This document shows positions 26,790 to 37,800 of a stretch of 64,000 nt of DNA, one piece after another. The stretch is from Larkinella arboricola (GTDB taxonomy: Bacteria; Bacteroidota; Bacteroidia; Cytophagales; Spirosomataceae): NCBI RefSeq assembly GCF_003259745.1, contig NZ_QLMC01000001.1, positions 496,001 through 560,000 of the forward strand. The letters run 5' to 3'. Within the stretch, counting starts at the first letter, position 1; the number at the start of each line of letters is the position of its first letter. Below the pieces are notes generated by a model that saw only the letters and a list, made by a program, of their open reading frames with translations, was not told the DNA's origin and ran no database searches. A program made the position numbers and the translations under genes.

Positions 26790-29700
26790 ATGAAGTACCT
26801 ATTTTCAGGGTTGATCTTTCTGAGCCTGCTGGCCTGCGAGCAAAAGCCCCGGACGTTGTTTACGACCCTGTCCGCTTCGGAGTCGGGCGTCCGTTTCCGC
26901 AACACCGTAACCGAAAATGATTCGTTTAACCTGGTTGATTACTACTACGTTTACAACGGCGGGGGCGTGGCCGTTGGTGATCTGGACAACGACAACCTGC
27001 CCGATCTGTACTTTACCGGCAATCAGGTTGGCGACCGGATGTACCGCAACACCACCAAACCGGGGGCGGATCATCCAACGTTCGAGGATGTGACCACCCA
27101 GGCTGGACTGAAAAACGGCGGCTGGTCGACGGGCGTGACGATGGCCGATGTCAACGCCGACGGCTTGCTGGATATTTACGTATGCAAGTCCGGGAACTAC
27201 GCGGGCAACCGCCGGAAAAACCTGTTGTACATCAACAAGGGAAATTTTCGCTTTGAGGAAAGCGCCGAACGTTACGGTTTGGCCGACACCAGTTACACCA
27301 ATCAGGCCGTATTTTTTGACTACGACAAGGACGGTGATCTGGACGTATACCTGCTGACCAGCACGAACCTGATCCGCAATCCGAATCAGGTAACACCAGT
27401 CATTGCGGACGGTTCGGGACTGGCCAACGATAAACTATTCCGCAACGATTCAGGCACGGACGGACCCCGGTTTACCGAAGTCACCAAACCGGCGGGAATT
27501 CTGCACGACGGTTTTGGCCTGGGGCTGACCATCGCTGATTTCAACGGCGACGGCTGGGAGGATATTTACGTCGCCAACGACTTTCTGGCGAATGATTTTC
27601 TGTACCTCAATAAGCAGAACGGAACGTTCAGTGAGGTCGGCAAAACGTATTTCAAACACCACAGCCAGTTTTCGATGGGCTGCGATGCCGCCGATATTAA
27701 CAACGACGGTTTGACGGATCTGGTGGTGGCCGACATGTTGCCCGCCGACAACGAGCAGCGTAAAAAAATGGCGGGTCCGGCCAATTATCAGCAGTTTGAA
27801 AGCACCATCCAGCAGGGCTACCACCCGCAGTTTATGCGGAATATGGTGCAGATCAACGGTGGAAAAGCACCTGATGGTCGGATGGTTTTTTCGGAAATCG
27901 GGCAATTCGCTGGCGTATCGGCTACCGACTGGAGCTGGTCGCCCCTGCTGGCCGATCTGGACAACGACGGCTGGCGGGATCTGGTCATCACCAACGGCTA
28001 CCTGCGCGACATTACCGATCTGGATTTCGTGTCGTTTAATAACTCCTTTGCCCGCGACGGCAACCGGACGCCCGAAGAAATCAACCAGTATCTGCGGCAG
28101 GGCGCACCCAAAATGCCGAGCATCAAAAAAGCGAACCGGTTTTTTCGCAACAACCGCGACCTGACGTTTGCCGACATGACAGTCGACTGGTTCGGTACGG
28201 AAACCTCGCTCTCCAATGGTTCGGCCTACGCCGATCTGGACCGCGACGGTGATCTGGATTTGATCGTGAATAACATTAATCAGGATGCGTATATCCTGCA
28301 AAACAACACCGCCAACCACCATTATCTGCAACTGAAACTAAGTGGTCCGGCGCAAAACCGGTTTGGTCTGGGTGCGGAAGTGACGGTTTTCGGCAACGGC
28401 TTAACCCAAACCTACCACCACACCGTTACGCGCGGCTTCCAGTCTTCCAGTGATTACCTGATTCACTTTGGGCTGGGAGATGCCAAAACCGTCGATTCGC
28501 TAACGGTGATCTGGCCGGACGGAAAAACGCAGACCCTTCGTAAACCGGCCATCGACCGGGTTTTGACGCTGGACTATCAGCAGGCCCAAAAAACCGTCCG
28601 AAAGTCGGAAAAGCCGCAGCCAACCCTATTGGCGGACGTGACGCAAGCGTCTGGTCTTCAGTTTGTCCATCAGGAAGAATCGTATCTGGACTACAATCAG
28701 GAGCCGCTTTTGCCGCATAAATTCTCACAGCAGGGGCCCAAATTAGCCGTCGGGGATGTCAATGGCGACGGTCTGGAAGATGTGTTTGTGGGCGGATCAT
28801 TCCGGCACTACGGTAAGTTGCTGATTCAACAACCTTCGGGCACGTTTATCCAGAAAAGCTACACGGATGAATCAAGGCCCAAAGACGAAGAGGATGTTGG
28901 CGAGCTGCTGTTCGATGCCGACGGCGATGGCGACAACGATTTGTACATCGTCAGCGGCTCCAATGAGTATTACGACGGTTCGGAATACTACCAGGATCGG
29001 CTGTATCTCAACGACGGCAAGGGGAACTTTACCCCGGCCACCGACCGACTACCCGCCATCCGGCACAGCGGTTCGTGCGTCAGGGCGGTGGATATTGATC
29101 AGGACGGCGATCTGGACCTGTTTCGGGGTGGGCGGCTCAAGGCGTTGCAGTATCCGCTGCCCGGCGAGAGTTACCTGCTGATCAACGAAGGCGGACGGTT
29201 TCGGGATGCCACCGCCGAACGGGCACCGAATCTGCGAAATGTCGGCATGGTGACCGATGCAATCTGGGCGGACATTGACCGGGATTCGTGGCCCGACCTG
29301 CTGGTGGTGGGCGAACTGATGCCGATTACGGTTTTTAAAAACAACCGGGGAACGCTAACACCGCTGGCGGTCGATGCGCTGAAAGACTCAGACGGTTTCT
29401 GGAACTGCATTCGTTCCGGCGATTTTGACCACGACGGCGATCTGGATTTTGTGGTCGGAAACCTGGGATTGAACAGCCGCTATCAGATGTCACCCGACCA
29501 GCCCATGCGTGTGTATGCGGGGGATTACGACGGCAACGGACGGATCGACGCCATTGCTTCCTACTATCTGGACGGCACCGAATACCCCATTGCGTCCCGC
29601 GATGAACTGGGCCGCCAGTTGCCCCTCATTAAAAAGCAGTTCACCAATTACGCCCAGTACGCCCAGGCCCGGCTAACAGACCTGCTGCCCCCCGAACGCC

Positions 29701-30101
29701 AGAAAGCCAGTACGGTTTTGCGGGCCTGCCAGCAGCAAAGTGTATGGCTCGAAAATACCGGCAACGGGTTCCGGCTGAAACCGCTACCGGCTCCGGCGCA
29801 GTGGGCACCCATTCAGGACTTTCTGGTGGATGACGTGGATCAAGACGGCCATCTGGACATTTTGGCGGTGGGCAATGCCTACGATGTTGAGTCGGTGGCG
29901 GGCCAGTACGATGCCCTGACGGGTCTGGTGCTGAAAGGCGACGGCAAGGGAAATTTCCGGCCAATATTTTTTCCGCAAAGCGGTTTTCTGGCGGACGGCG
30001 ATTGCAAGAGTATAGTTGGTCTGAGGAGTGGACGCAAACGGCTGGTGCTGGTCGCTGCGAATCAGGGCGTTCTAAAAATCTACAGCGACCAAAAACGCTA
30101 A
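26790..30101 (+). CDS. Large lipoprotein with FG-GAP/VCBS repeats and ASPIC/UnbV domain (CRTAC1-like)
   Basis: The 1103-residue protein has a lipoprotein signal ending at Cys16 (GLIFLSLLAC). It is full of FG-GAP/VCBS beta-propeller repeats with calcium-binding loops (DLDNDNLPDLYFTGN, DVNADGLLDIYVCKSG, DYDKDGDLDVYLLTS, DFNGDGWEDIYVAND), in two blocks. Between them, at about residues 515-585, is an ASPIC/UnbV segment (GAEVTVFGNGLTQTYHH, IHFGLGDAKTVDSLTVIWPDG). Such proteins are very common beside SusC/D pairs in Cytophagales and are thought to be surface binding proteins; no enzymatic activity is established. ATG 26790 lies after a terminator, so the gene needs its own promoter or read-through. 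Confidence 0.9.
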   Translation: MKYLFSGLIFLSLLACEQKPRTLFTTLSASESGVRFRNTVTENDSFNLVDYYYVYNGGGVAVGDLDNDNLPDLYFTGNQVGDRMYRNTTKPGADHPTFEDVTTQAGLKNGGWSTGVTMADVNADGLLDIYVCKSGNYAGNRRKNLLYINKGNFRFEESAERYGLADTSYTNQAVFFDYDKDGDLDVYLLTSTNLIRNPNQVTPVIADGSGLANDKLFRNDSGTDGPRFTEVTKPAGILHDGFGLGLTIADFNGDGWEDIYVANDFLANDFLYLNKQNGTFSEVGKTYFKHHSQFSMGCDAADINNDGLTDLVVADMLPADNEQRKKMAGPANYQQFESTIQQGYHPQFMRNMVQINGGKAPDGRMVFSEIGQFAGVSATDWSWSPLLADLDNDGWRDLVITNGYLRDITDLDFVSFNNSFARDGNRTPEEINQYLRQGAPKMPSIKKANRFFRNNRDLTFADMTVDWFGTETSLSNGSAYADLDRDGDLDLIVNNINQDAYILQNNTANHHYLQLKLSGPAQNRFGLGAEVTVFGNGLTQTYHHTVTRGFQSSSDYLIHFGLGDAKTVDSLTVIWPDGKTQTLRKPAIDRVLTLDYQQAQKTVRKSEKPQPTLLADVTQASGLQFVHQEESYLDYNQEPLLPHKFSQQGPKLAVGDVNGDGLEDVFVGGSFRHYGKLLIQQPSGTFIQKSYTDESRPKDEEDVGELLFDADGDGDNDLYIVSGSNEYYDGSEYYQDRLYLNDGKGNFTPATDRLPAIRHSGSCVRAVDIDQDGDLDLFRGGRLKALQYPLPGESYLLINEGGRFRDATAERAPNLRNVGMVTDAIWADIDRDSWPDLLVVGELMPITVFKNNRGTLTPLAVDALKDSDGFWNCIRSGDFDHDGDLDFVVGNLGLNSRYQMSPDQPMRVYAGDYDGNGRIDAIASYYLDGTEYPIASRDELGRQLPLIKKQFTNYAQYAQARLTDLLPPERQKASTVLRACQQQSVWLENTGNGFRLKPLPAPAQWAPIQDFLVDDVDQDGHLDILAVGNAYDVESVAGQYDALTGLVLKGDGKGNFRPIFFPQSGFLADGDCKSIVGLRSGRKRLVLVAANQGVLKIYSDQKR

Positions 30102-30165
30102 GTTCAGGCGCAATCTGGTGCCTGAACACGGCTATCTTTCAGTGAATGGTATTTGTTTAGAAAGG

Positions 30166-30215
30166 ATGATGGCCAACGAATTAAGAAAACTTTCTCTCAA
30201 TTCGTTGGCCATCAT
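30166..30215. terminator. Perfect 17-bp inverted repeat between convergent genes
   Basis: ATGATGGCCAACGAATT at 30166-30182 is exactly inverted at 30199-30215, with a 16-base spacer. It sits in the 149-base gap between the convergent FG-GAP lipoprotein and M1 peptidase genes and could serve as a bidirectional terminator or 3'-end barrier. No strong U-run follows on either strand. Confidence 0.55.
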
Positions 30216-30250
30216 TCGGTAAAATTCAAGAAGTCAGTTGATTAACTCCG

Positions 30251-32644
30251 CTACTCGTTCTTGTTGGCGCCCCCCTGACGAGCCGGTGGCTGCGTGGCCG
30301 GGCGCTGCTCCTGCATGGGGTTGGACGAACGACGGCTTTGCTGCCTGAACAACTGGAAACGCGTTGGCTGCTGGGCCTGACGCGGAAAGGCGTTATTGTC
30401 GGTGTCAATGTCGGCAATCTCCTGGAAGGGGTCCAGCGTCCACTGTACCACCCGCTTTGAGGTGGCAATCACCTTCTGAATCTGCGCATCGTTGAACCGC
30501 CAGATTTCGGCCGGAAAACGAGCCACCGAATCCGTACCGTCCTCAAACTGCATCCGGACAATCACCGGCATGGGCAAACCGCCTTTGTTCTTCAGCGTCA
30601 GCGTGTAGAAGTTGTTCTTCGACTCCAGCAGCTTCCGTTCCTCCTCGCTCAGCGTAGCCAGGTACGCCTGATAACGCTGGCGGTCGGCATCGGTGACGGT
30701 ATAGGGGTCGTAGCGGTTATAGAAATCCTTCATGGTCGAGTCCTGGGCCACCACGGTTTGATCTTTGGTAGCGGCATCGCGAATCTTGCTCATGGTCTTG
30801 GCTTTAGCCTCGGCTTCAGCACGGGCCAGGGCTTTTTCGACTTCGGGGTTCTGGGTGTTGACCGTAAACCAGTTCACTTCCACCAAATCCTGATCGACGG
30901 GCTCGACGCCGTAGAACCAGCCTTTCCAGAACCAGTCCAGATCAACGCCCGAGGCATCTTCCATCGTGCGGAAGAAGTCGGCGGGGGTGGGGTTCTTAAA
31001 TTTCCAGCGGTTGGCGTATTCTTTGAAAGCGTAATCGAACAGTTCGCGACCCATGACGGTTTCCCGCAGAATGTTCAGGGCAACAGCCGGTTTGTCGTAG
31101 GCATTGGGGCCAAATTGCAGGATGTTGTCCGACGAGGTCATGATGGGCGACAGCAAAGCCGGGTCCGACTTCATGTAATCAATAATCTGGTATGGTTCGC
31201 CGTAGCCACTGGGGAAGTTATAGTCCCACTCTTTTTCGGCCAGATACTGACAAAAACTGTTCAATCCTTCGTCCATCCAGGTCCATTGCCGCTCGTCGGA
31301 GTTGACGATCATCGGGAAAAAGTTGTGGCCCACTTCGTGAATAATCACCCCGATCATGCCCGCTTTGGTGGCTTCCGAGTAGGTGCCATCCGGTTCGGGC
31401 CGACCGCCGTTGAAGCTAATCATCGGGTATTCCATGCCGCCGTAACGCGTCGCATGACAGGAAATAGCCACCGGATACGGGTATTTGAAGGTGCGGTTTC
31501 CGTACGATTTCAGCGTATGCTCAACCGCCCGGGTCGAGTATTGTTCCCACAATGGGTTGCCTTCTTTGGGGTAAAAGGACATGCTCCAGATTTTCTTGCC
31601 ATCGCCGTAGACGTCGGTTTGCATGGCATCCCAGATGAATTTGCGCGAGGAGGCAAAAGCAAAATCCCGTACGTTGTCGGCTTTATAAATCCAGGTTTTC
31701 TTGCCGGTGGGTTTGCCTTTTTCGGCGGCTTCGGCTTCGGCCTGCGTCACAATTTTGACCGGTGTTTTCGAGGTAGATGCTTTTTGCAGACGCTGGAATT
31801 GCGTCGGCGTCAGCACCTGCTTGTAGTTCAGGCATTCGCCGGTGGAGCCTACAATATGGTCATTGGGCGCGGTGATGGCTACTTTATAGTTACCGAAAAT
31901 GAGCGTAAACTCGCCCTGACCCAGAAACTGCTTGTTTTGCCAGCCGTTCACGTCGTCGTAGGCGCACAAACGCGGAAACCAGTGCGCGATGAAATAATTC
32001 CGGTTGCCATCTTCCGGAAAATACTCGTACCCGCTGCGACCGTAATACGCGGTGATGTTATAGTTCCAGTCAACGCCAAATGAGAAGTTCTGCCCCGTTT
32101 TCAACGGTGTGGGCAGGTCGATGCGCATCATGGTTCCGTTGATGGTGTACTTCAACGGTTTTCCGGCGGCATTCCGAACGGCGGTTATTTTATGACCGTA
32201 TTCTTTTTGGGGATTAATCTGGGCACCGGATTCGGCGTTGTTCAGGTTGTGCAGCCGGGCCAGACTAGTTCCATTGCCCGAAACCACCGACTGCGTGGTT
32301 AGGTTAGCCGTTGAGTTCTTTTCGAACAGGTTCTGGTCCAGTTGCAGCCAGATATATTTCAGTTCGTCGGGTGAGTTATTAAAGTAGGTGATGGTTTCCG
32401 ATCCGATGATTTTCTGGTTAGCATCGTCGAGTTCAACCTTAATGTCGTAGTCGGCGCGGTTCTGGAAAAAATCCCGGCCGGGTGAACCCGAAGCCGTGCG
32501 GAACGTATTGGGCGTGGGCAATTGGGGACCGAGCTGTTCAAACCGGTCGTTGGCCTTGTAATTGGGGGAGGACGGTGCCTGCGCCCGGCTTATGGCAGAC
32601 AGGCCGACAAATACCGCAATTAGCACGGAAATTCTCATTCTCAT
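30251..32644 (-). CDS. Secreted M1 family zinc metallopeptidase (aminopeptidase N-like)
   Basis: The 797-residue protein has a signal peptide (ISVLIAVFVGLSAISRAQA), a beta-rich N-terminal domain and a gluzincin catalytic domain. The exopeptidase-type motif GGMEYP is at 402-407. The zinc site is H436-E-V-G-H440 with third ligand E459 (WMDEGLNSF). M1 enzymes release N-terminal amino acids from peptides; many Bacteroidota members are secreted and feed peptide uptake. The C-terminus has a low-complexity Q/R/P tail (QQPTRFQLFRQQSRRSS) that looks disordered. The gene stands alone on the minus strand with 425 bases of non-coding DNA upstream. Confidence 0.92.
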   Translation of the reverse strand: MRMRISVLIAVFVGLSAISRAQAPSSPNYKANDRFEQLGPQLPTPNTFRTASGSPGRDFFQNRADYDIKVELDDANQKIIGSETITYFNNSPDELKYIWLQLDQNLFEKNSTANLTTQSVVSGNGTSLARLHNLNNAESGAQINPQKEYGHKITAVRNAAGKPLKYTINGTMMRIDLPTPLKTGQNFSFGVDWNYNITAYYGRSGYEYFPEDGNRNYFIAHWFPRLCAYDDVNGWQNKQFLGQGEFTLIFGNYKVAITAPNDHIVGSTGECLNYKQVLTPTQFQRLQKASTSKTPVKIVTQAEAEAAEKGKPTGKKTWIYKADNVRDFAFASSRKFIWDAMQTDVYGDGKKIWSMSFYPKEGNPLWEQYSTRAVEHTLKSYGNRTFKYPYPVAISCHATRYGGMEYPMISFNGGRPEPDGTYSEATKAGMIGVIIHEVGHNFFPMIVNSDERQWTWMDEGLNSFCQYLAEKEWDYNFPSGYGEPYQIIDYMKSDPALLSPIMTSSDNILQFGPNAYDKPAVALNILRETVMGRELFDYAFKEYANRWKFKNPTPADFFRTMEDASGVDLDWFWKGWFYGVEPVDQDLVEVNWFTVNTQNPEVEKALARAEAEAKAKTMSKIRDAATKDQTVVAQDSTMKDFYNRYDPYTVTDADRQRYQAYLATLSEEERKLLESKNNFYTLTLKNKGGLPMPVIVRMQFEDGTDSVARFPAEIWRFNDAQIQKVIATSKRVVQWTLDPFQEIADIDTDNNAFPRQAQQPTRFQLFRQQSRRSSNPMQEQRPATQPPARQGGANKNE

Positions 32645-33069
32645 TTGTTGATCGAAGCTATTTTAACGTAATGGAAGTGAAGACGAAAGATAACGTGAAA
32701 GCCGTCGGATACCAAATTTTGTATATTATTCGGTTGATAGGAAGGATTTTAAGTCGCGTGGATAGCTAGTCGGCCTTATCCTGAAATCGCCATAATGTTT
32801 TATAATCCTTGCCCGGTTTCTGATTGGTCAGAATGGCGCGGAGCCCTGTCATAAAGTTGCTATTAGGGCATTGATGGTGATGGGCAGCCCGGCAACCGAT
32901 TTTGCACGAATCGGCCAGTAGACCCATTAATTCTGAAAAACGTGGCTAAGAAATTGTTTTCTGGGTCACTTTAAAAAAAATATCAAAAAAGTTAAATTCG
33001 GACTCAGGGTATAAGGTGGTCTACTTGTCTATTAAAGCAGGCCGGAATTCGGCAGTTTCTGCGATTTCT
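32645..33069. other. Non-coding divergent gap, M1 peptidase / ECF sigma factor
   Basis: This 425-base stretch has no credible gene. It should hold the promoters of the minus-strand peptidase and of the plus-strand sigma factor. The right part is A-rich (a run of eight A near 32972) and lower in GC than its surroundings. A small open frame on the plus strand crosses the left border but has no family features. I saw no strong hairpin or clear TAnnTTTG box. Confidence 0.6.
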
Positions 33070-33726
33070 ATGCAACAACCCTTACGTAATTCAACCGGAG
33101 TTTCTGATCCGTCGGTGTACGGAGCGCACCCAAGCCCGGCAGCGCCGACGGAGGGCCAGTTGGACTGGCATCTGAACCACCTCTTTGCCACGGACCCACG
33201 CCAGGGCTGTGAGTTGTTGTTCCGTAAATATTACGGAGCCATGTGCAGCCACACCATTCGGTATGTCTATTCCAAAGAGGTTGCGGAAGATATTGTATCG
33301 GAGATTTTTTATAATTTCTGGAAAGAAAAGCTTTATCTCACCATTACCACCTCCTATCAGGCCTACCTGTTTCGGGCCGTGCGCTACCGGACCCTGAATT
33401 ACCTGCGCTGGGAACTGTCCAAATCCCGGCAGAATACCGATGCCCAGGCCGTAGATCTCGCTGATTATCAGCCTTCCCCTTCCGAAATTGTCCAGTACGA
33501 CGAACTGCACCGCAAGGTTGAGCAGGCCATCGACAAGTTATCTCCCCAATGCAAACGGGCCTTTCTGCTGAGCCGGTTTGAAGGCAAAAAATACGGAGAA
33601 ATTGCCGACGAGCTGAACATCAACGTCAAGACAGTCGAAACGCACATGAGCAAGGCACTGGCCATGCTCCGGGCCGTCCTGAAGGAAGAACGGCTTTGGG
33701 TCGTTGCGCTGCTGCTTTGCCAATAA
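33070..33726 (+). CDS. ECF RNA polymerase sigma factor
   Basis: The 218-residue sigma factor has region 2 at about residues 40-110 (GCELLFRKYYGAMCSHTIRYV, EVAEDIVSEIFYNFWKEK) and region 4 at about 155-205 (LSPQCKRAFLLSRFEGKKYGEIADEL, VKTVETHMSKALAMLR). It leads the third SusC/D locus, followed by fecR and an STN-bearing susC. The start is uncertain: ATG 33070 is chosen, but GTG 33016 in the same frame would add 18 residues. The N-terminal 40 residues are proline- and serine-rich and atypical. It should transcribe the 33784-46562 locus when released by FecR. Confidence 0.92.
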   Translation: MQQPLRNSTGVSDPSVYGAHPSPAAPTEGQLDWHLNHLFATDPRQGCELLFRKYYGAMCSHTIRYVYSKEVAEDIVSEIFYNFWKEKLYLTITTSYQAYLFRAVRYRTLNYLRWELSKSRQNTDAQAVDLADYQPSPSEIVQYDELHRKVEQAIDKLSPQCKRAFLLSRFEGKKYGEIADELNINVKTVETHMSKALAMLRAVLKEERLWVVALLLCQ

Positions 33727-33783
33727 ACACGGCTTTTATGGGGTCTTTCCGGAATTGCTTCCGATACAACTGATCAGAGAATC

Positions 33784-34797
33784 ATGCAAGAGGTCACTAA
33801 ATCACTATTGCGGGAATACCACGCCGGACGAGCTACGCCCTTACAGGTGAAGCTCATCGAGGACTGGCTGAAAAATCCCGACAACGAATCTTTGTTTTAC
33901 CAGGCGCTGTTTGAGTGGGAATCCGAACATCCGCAATACCTTGTTGATACCAACGCGGCTTTGACGCAATACCGTCATTACATGGATGAAGCTGAAAAGC
34001 AGCCCCGCCCGCAATCGGCGGTTCTGCCCACTGCGCCGGGGCGTCGGCTGTTCTCGCCCTGGATGGTGGCCGCTTCGTCGCTGTTGCTGGTTTTTCTGGG
34101 GGCCTGGCTGCTGCGCGAACCGCTGTTATACGAGACGTATACCACCAGCTTTGGCGAAATTAAGCGGTTTCAACTCGCCGATGGCAGCAGTGTCGTACTC
34201 AATGCCAACTCTACACTGCGGGTGCCCCGGCTTGCGATTGGACGAAAAGACCGGGAGGTGTTTCTGACCGGCGAAGCCGAGTTTTCGGTCACGCATACCG
34301 TGGACCACCGCCGGTTTGTGGTCAGGACCCAGCGGCAGCTAAATGTAGAGGTGTTGGGAACCGAATTTGTTGTTTTTGCCCGCGAACGCGCCACGCGGGT
34401 GATGCTCATGAAAGGGAAGGTGCAGCTTTCCTATCCGGCTCCGGCCCATGCACGGGTTCGGCCGCTGGTGTTGCGACCCGGTGAGCAGGCCACGCTCGAT
34501 GCCAAAGGCCGCCTGTCAATCCGGCCTGAAATTCATCCGAAAAAATACAACGCCTGGAAAGACCACCTGTTTGTGTTTGAAAATACGTCCCTGCGCGAAG
34601 TGGCCGACCTGATCAAAGAAAATTACGGTCTGAACGTCGACATCCAGGGAACGGAACTGGCGGAACGGATTATCACCGGCAGTTTCAATGCCGATACGGT
34701 GGATGAGTTGCTGGATGTGCTGAAAGAACTGATGCGGATCAACGTCGTACGACACAAAAACCGGGTCGTTTTCTCCGAAAAAAATCTTAAACCTTAA
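33784..34797 (+). CDS. FecR family anti-sigma factor
   Basis: The 337-residue protein has a cytoplasmic N-terminal anti-sigma part of about 90 residues (LLREYHAGRATPLQVKLIEDWL). One membrane helix follows at about 97-114 (WMVAASSLLLVFLGAWLL). The FecR domain is at about 120-225 (RFQLADGSSVVLNANSTLRV, LTGEAEFSVTH, VEVLGTEFVVFA), and a DUF4974-like C-terminal domain is at about 260-330 (LFVFENTSLREVADLIKENYG). It controls the adjacent sigma factor at the inner membrane. It starts 57 bases after the sigma stop and ends 14 bases before susC, a compact signalling operon. Confidence 0.92.
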   Translation: MQEVTKSLLREYHAGRATPLQVKLIEDWLKNPDNESLFYQALFEWESEHPQYLVDTNAALTQYRHYMDEAEKQPRPQSAVLPTAPGRRLFSPWMVAASSLLLVFLGAWLLREPLLYETYTTSFGEIKRFQLADGSSVVLNANSTLRVPRLAIGRKDREVFLTGEAEFSVTHTVDHRRFVVRTQRQLNVEVLGTEFVVFARERATRVMLMKGKVQLSYPAPAHARVRPLVLRPGEQATLDAKGRLSIRPEIHPKKYNAWKDHLFVFENTSLREVADLIKENYGLNVDIQGTELAERIITGSFNADTVDELLDVLKELMRINVVRHKNRVVFSEKNLKP

Positions 34798-34811
34798 CAC
34801 CAATCTATCCC

Positions 34812-37800
34812 ATGAAAAAAGTTCTACGCTTCTGGCTTTCCGTCAGTATCGTTGTGAATGGGCAGTACGGGCTTGCGCACGCTCAGATGCTGGCCCGGGC
34901 GGGAAATCAGGTCAACAAGGCCACCCACGCCCCTGATCATTACTCGTTGCGTACGGTATTAACCGGTTTCAAAAACAAATACCGGGTTAATATCCTGTTT
35001 GAAAACCGGATGGTCGAAAAACTCTCCGTTCCGGCAACGAGCGTGCCTGCCGCCGAAACCGTTGAGAATGCACTCGAAAAAGTCCTGCCGCCGTTTGGTT
35101 TGACGTATAAAAAAGTAAAAGACCGGTCGTACATTATTGTAGTGAACCGGTCGGACGCTAAAATCATCTCTATTGAACCCATTCAGGCCGCTCCGACCAG
35201 CGTACCCGCCGGACCCACTGATGCAGCAGGCTCTTTGTCCATGATTACGCCAACCTCCACGTTGGCACAGCAACCCAAAGATCAACCGGTGCGCGGTACC
35301 GTGCGCGACGCTTCCAACAACCAGGCGCTGCCGGGGGTGAGCGTGGTGGTAAAAGGCTCCCAGCGCGGAACGACCACCGACGCCAACGGTAATTTCCGGG
35401 TCGACGTGCCGGACCAGAATGCGGTTCTGATGTTTAGCTTTATCGGTTTCGAAACCCGCGAAGTGCTGGTAGGAACCCAAACGGTCCTGAACCTCGACCT
35501 AACCCCGACCGACCAGTCGTTGAACGAGGTGGTGGTGGTGGGCTACGGAACGCAAAAAAAGGAATCGCTGACGGGCGCTATTTCCGGCATCACGAGCAAG
35601 GACCTCGACCGTGTACATACCACGACGGTTAGTGCGGCTCTGGCCGGTAAGATTCCGGGCGTTTCGTTCCGGATGGCCGACGGTCGGCCCGGTTCCAGCG
35701 CCAACATCCAGATCCGAAACCTCGGTAATCCGCTGTTTGTCATCGACGGTATTCAGAAAGATGCCGGGCAGTTCAACAACATTTCGCCCAACGACATTGA
35801 GAGCATCACGGTTTTGAAAGATGCCAGTGCTTCGGTATACGGTTCGCGGGCCGCCAACGGCGTAGTGATCATAACGACCAAACGGGGGAAATCCGGCAGC
35901 CGCAACACGGTCAACATTGATTCTTATTACGGCTGGCAGAACTGGGCGCGGTTCCCCGAAACCGTGAATGCCTACGAGTGGATGGCCGGAAAAGCCGATG
36001 CCGATATCAACCAGACCGGGAAAACCAACATTACACCCGAAGAACTTGAGAAATGGCGCGCCGGAACCGAAAAAGGATACCAAAGCTTCGACTGGTATAA
36101 GTTTATCATCAAACCCAATTCGCCCCAGTATTCCCTCAACGTCAACGCCACCGGCGGTTCGGACAAAATTACGTATTACCTCTCGGCCACCCGGTTGTTC
36201 CAGAATTCGGTGCTGGGTCGGGAATTTACCTTCGGGCGAACCAACATTCAGTCGAACGTAGACGCCCAGATCAGCAACCGCCTGAAAGTGGGCGTTCAGA
36301 TCAATGGCCGGATTGAAAGCCGCGACAATCCCGGCGTTCCGGGGGTCGATGATTACTGGGGACCGCGTTTTGCCCTCTTCCGCAACCGGCCCACCGAACG
36401 GCCTTTTGCCAATGACAATCCGGCGTACCTGAACGACATTGGCCACAACGATACCAACTGGGGGCTGCTCAACAAAGAGAAATCCGGCTACTGGACCGAA
36501 GACTGGCGGGTGCTGCAAACCAACTTCAATGCCGAGTATCAACTGCCCATCAAGGGCTTGACGGCCAAGGGGATGTATTCGTATTACTTTGCCGACCGGC
36601 TGGTGAACGGCCACGAGTATACTTACGACGCCTACACCTACAACGCCCAGACGGACCAGTATGTCCGGACCGGCGGAAGCTCGAACCCCTGGCGCGAACG
36701 CCGGACCGAAAAGATTCTGGAGCAGGTATTGCAGGGGCAACTGAGCTATAACAACACGTTTGGCAAACACACCGTCGGCGGTACGTTTGTGGCCGAACGC
36801 ATCCAGCGCCGTCGTCTGTACACGTTCCAGCACGCGGTTCCGAAAACGAATGTACTGCCGGTGCTGCAATTTGCGGACATGGATGCCCAGGACTTTGCCG
36901 ATGTTGATGAGGATCAGGCACGGGTTGGGTATGTCGGGCGGTTTACCTATGATTACGGCGGACGGTATCTGCTCGAACTGGCGGGTCGTCAGGATGCTTC
37001 GTGGAAATTTGCACCCGGCAAACGCTGGGGCTTCTTTCCGTCGATCTCAGCGGGCTGGCGGATTACCGAAGAAAACTTTTTCAAATCCCTGAACTGGAAC
37101 GCGTTGTCGGAAATCAAGCTGCGCGGATCGTATGGTGAACTGGGTGACGACGACATCGGTATTGGGGCATACGACTACATTCCGGGCTACAACTACGGTT
37201 CGTCTACGGTTATTCTGGATGGTAACGTCATCAAAGGATCGCGCGACCGGGGTGTTCCCATCACCAACATCTCGTGGTTTACGAGTAAAATGACGGATGT
37301 GGGTCTGGATTACGCGCTCTACAACGGTCGGTTGTCCGGAACGTTCGATTATTTCTACCGGAAGCGTTCGGGTTTGCGGGGGCGGAAGTATGACGTGCTG
37401 GTTCCCAATGAGTTGGGATATTCGCTGCCGGATGAAAACGTGAACAGCGATGCCCAGGTCGGCGGAGAAGCGTCGCTTTCGTACAACGGGAAAGTGAAAG
37501 AACTGACGTTTTCGGTCGGCGGTAACGTTTCGTACTCGCGCAGCCGGTTCCTGCAATCCTACCGACCGACCTGGGGCAACTCCTGGGATCATTACCGGAC
37601 CTCGCAGGAAAACCGCTGGAGCGGCACCTACTGGGGGTACGAAGTAATCGGTCAGTTTCAGTCGCAGCAGCAAATCAACGAATATCCGGTCAACATCGAC
37701 GGTCAGGGCAACAAAACCCTGCTGCCGGGCGACCTGATTTATAACGACGTCAACGGCGACGGCCGCATCGACGACTACGACGTACGGCCCATTGGCTACG

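Noticed and set aside
30758-32083. Plus-strand open frame of 441 codons opposite the M1 peptidase
   Set aside because: The minus strand has signal peptide, HExxH and the full M1 layout; the plus-strand translation is compositionally odd and matches nothing.
35499-36869. Minus-strand open frame of 456 codons opposite the third susC
   Set aside because: It is antisense to a gene with clear SusC domains throughout, and its translation has no family features.
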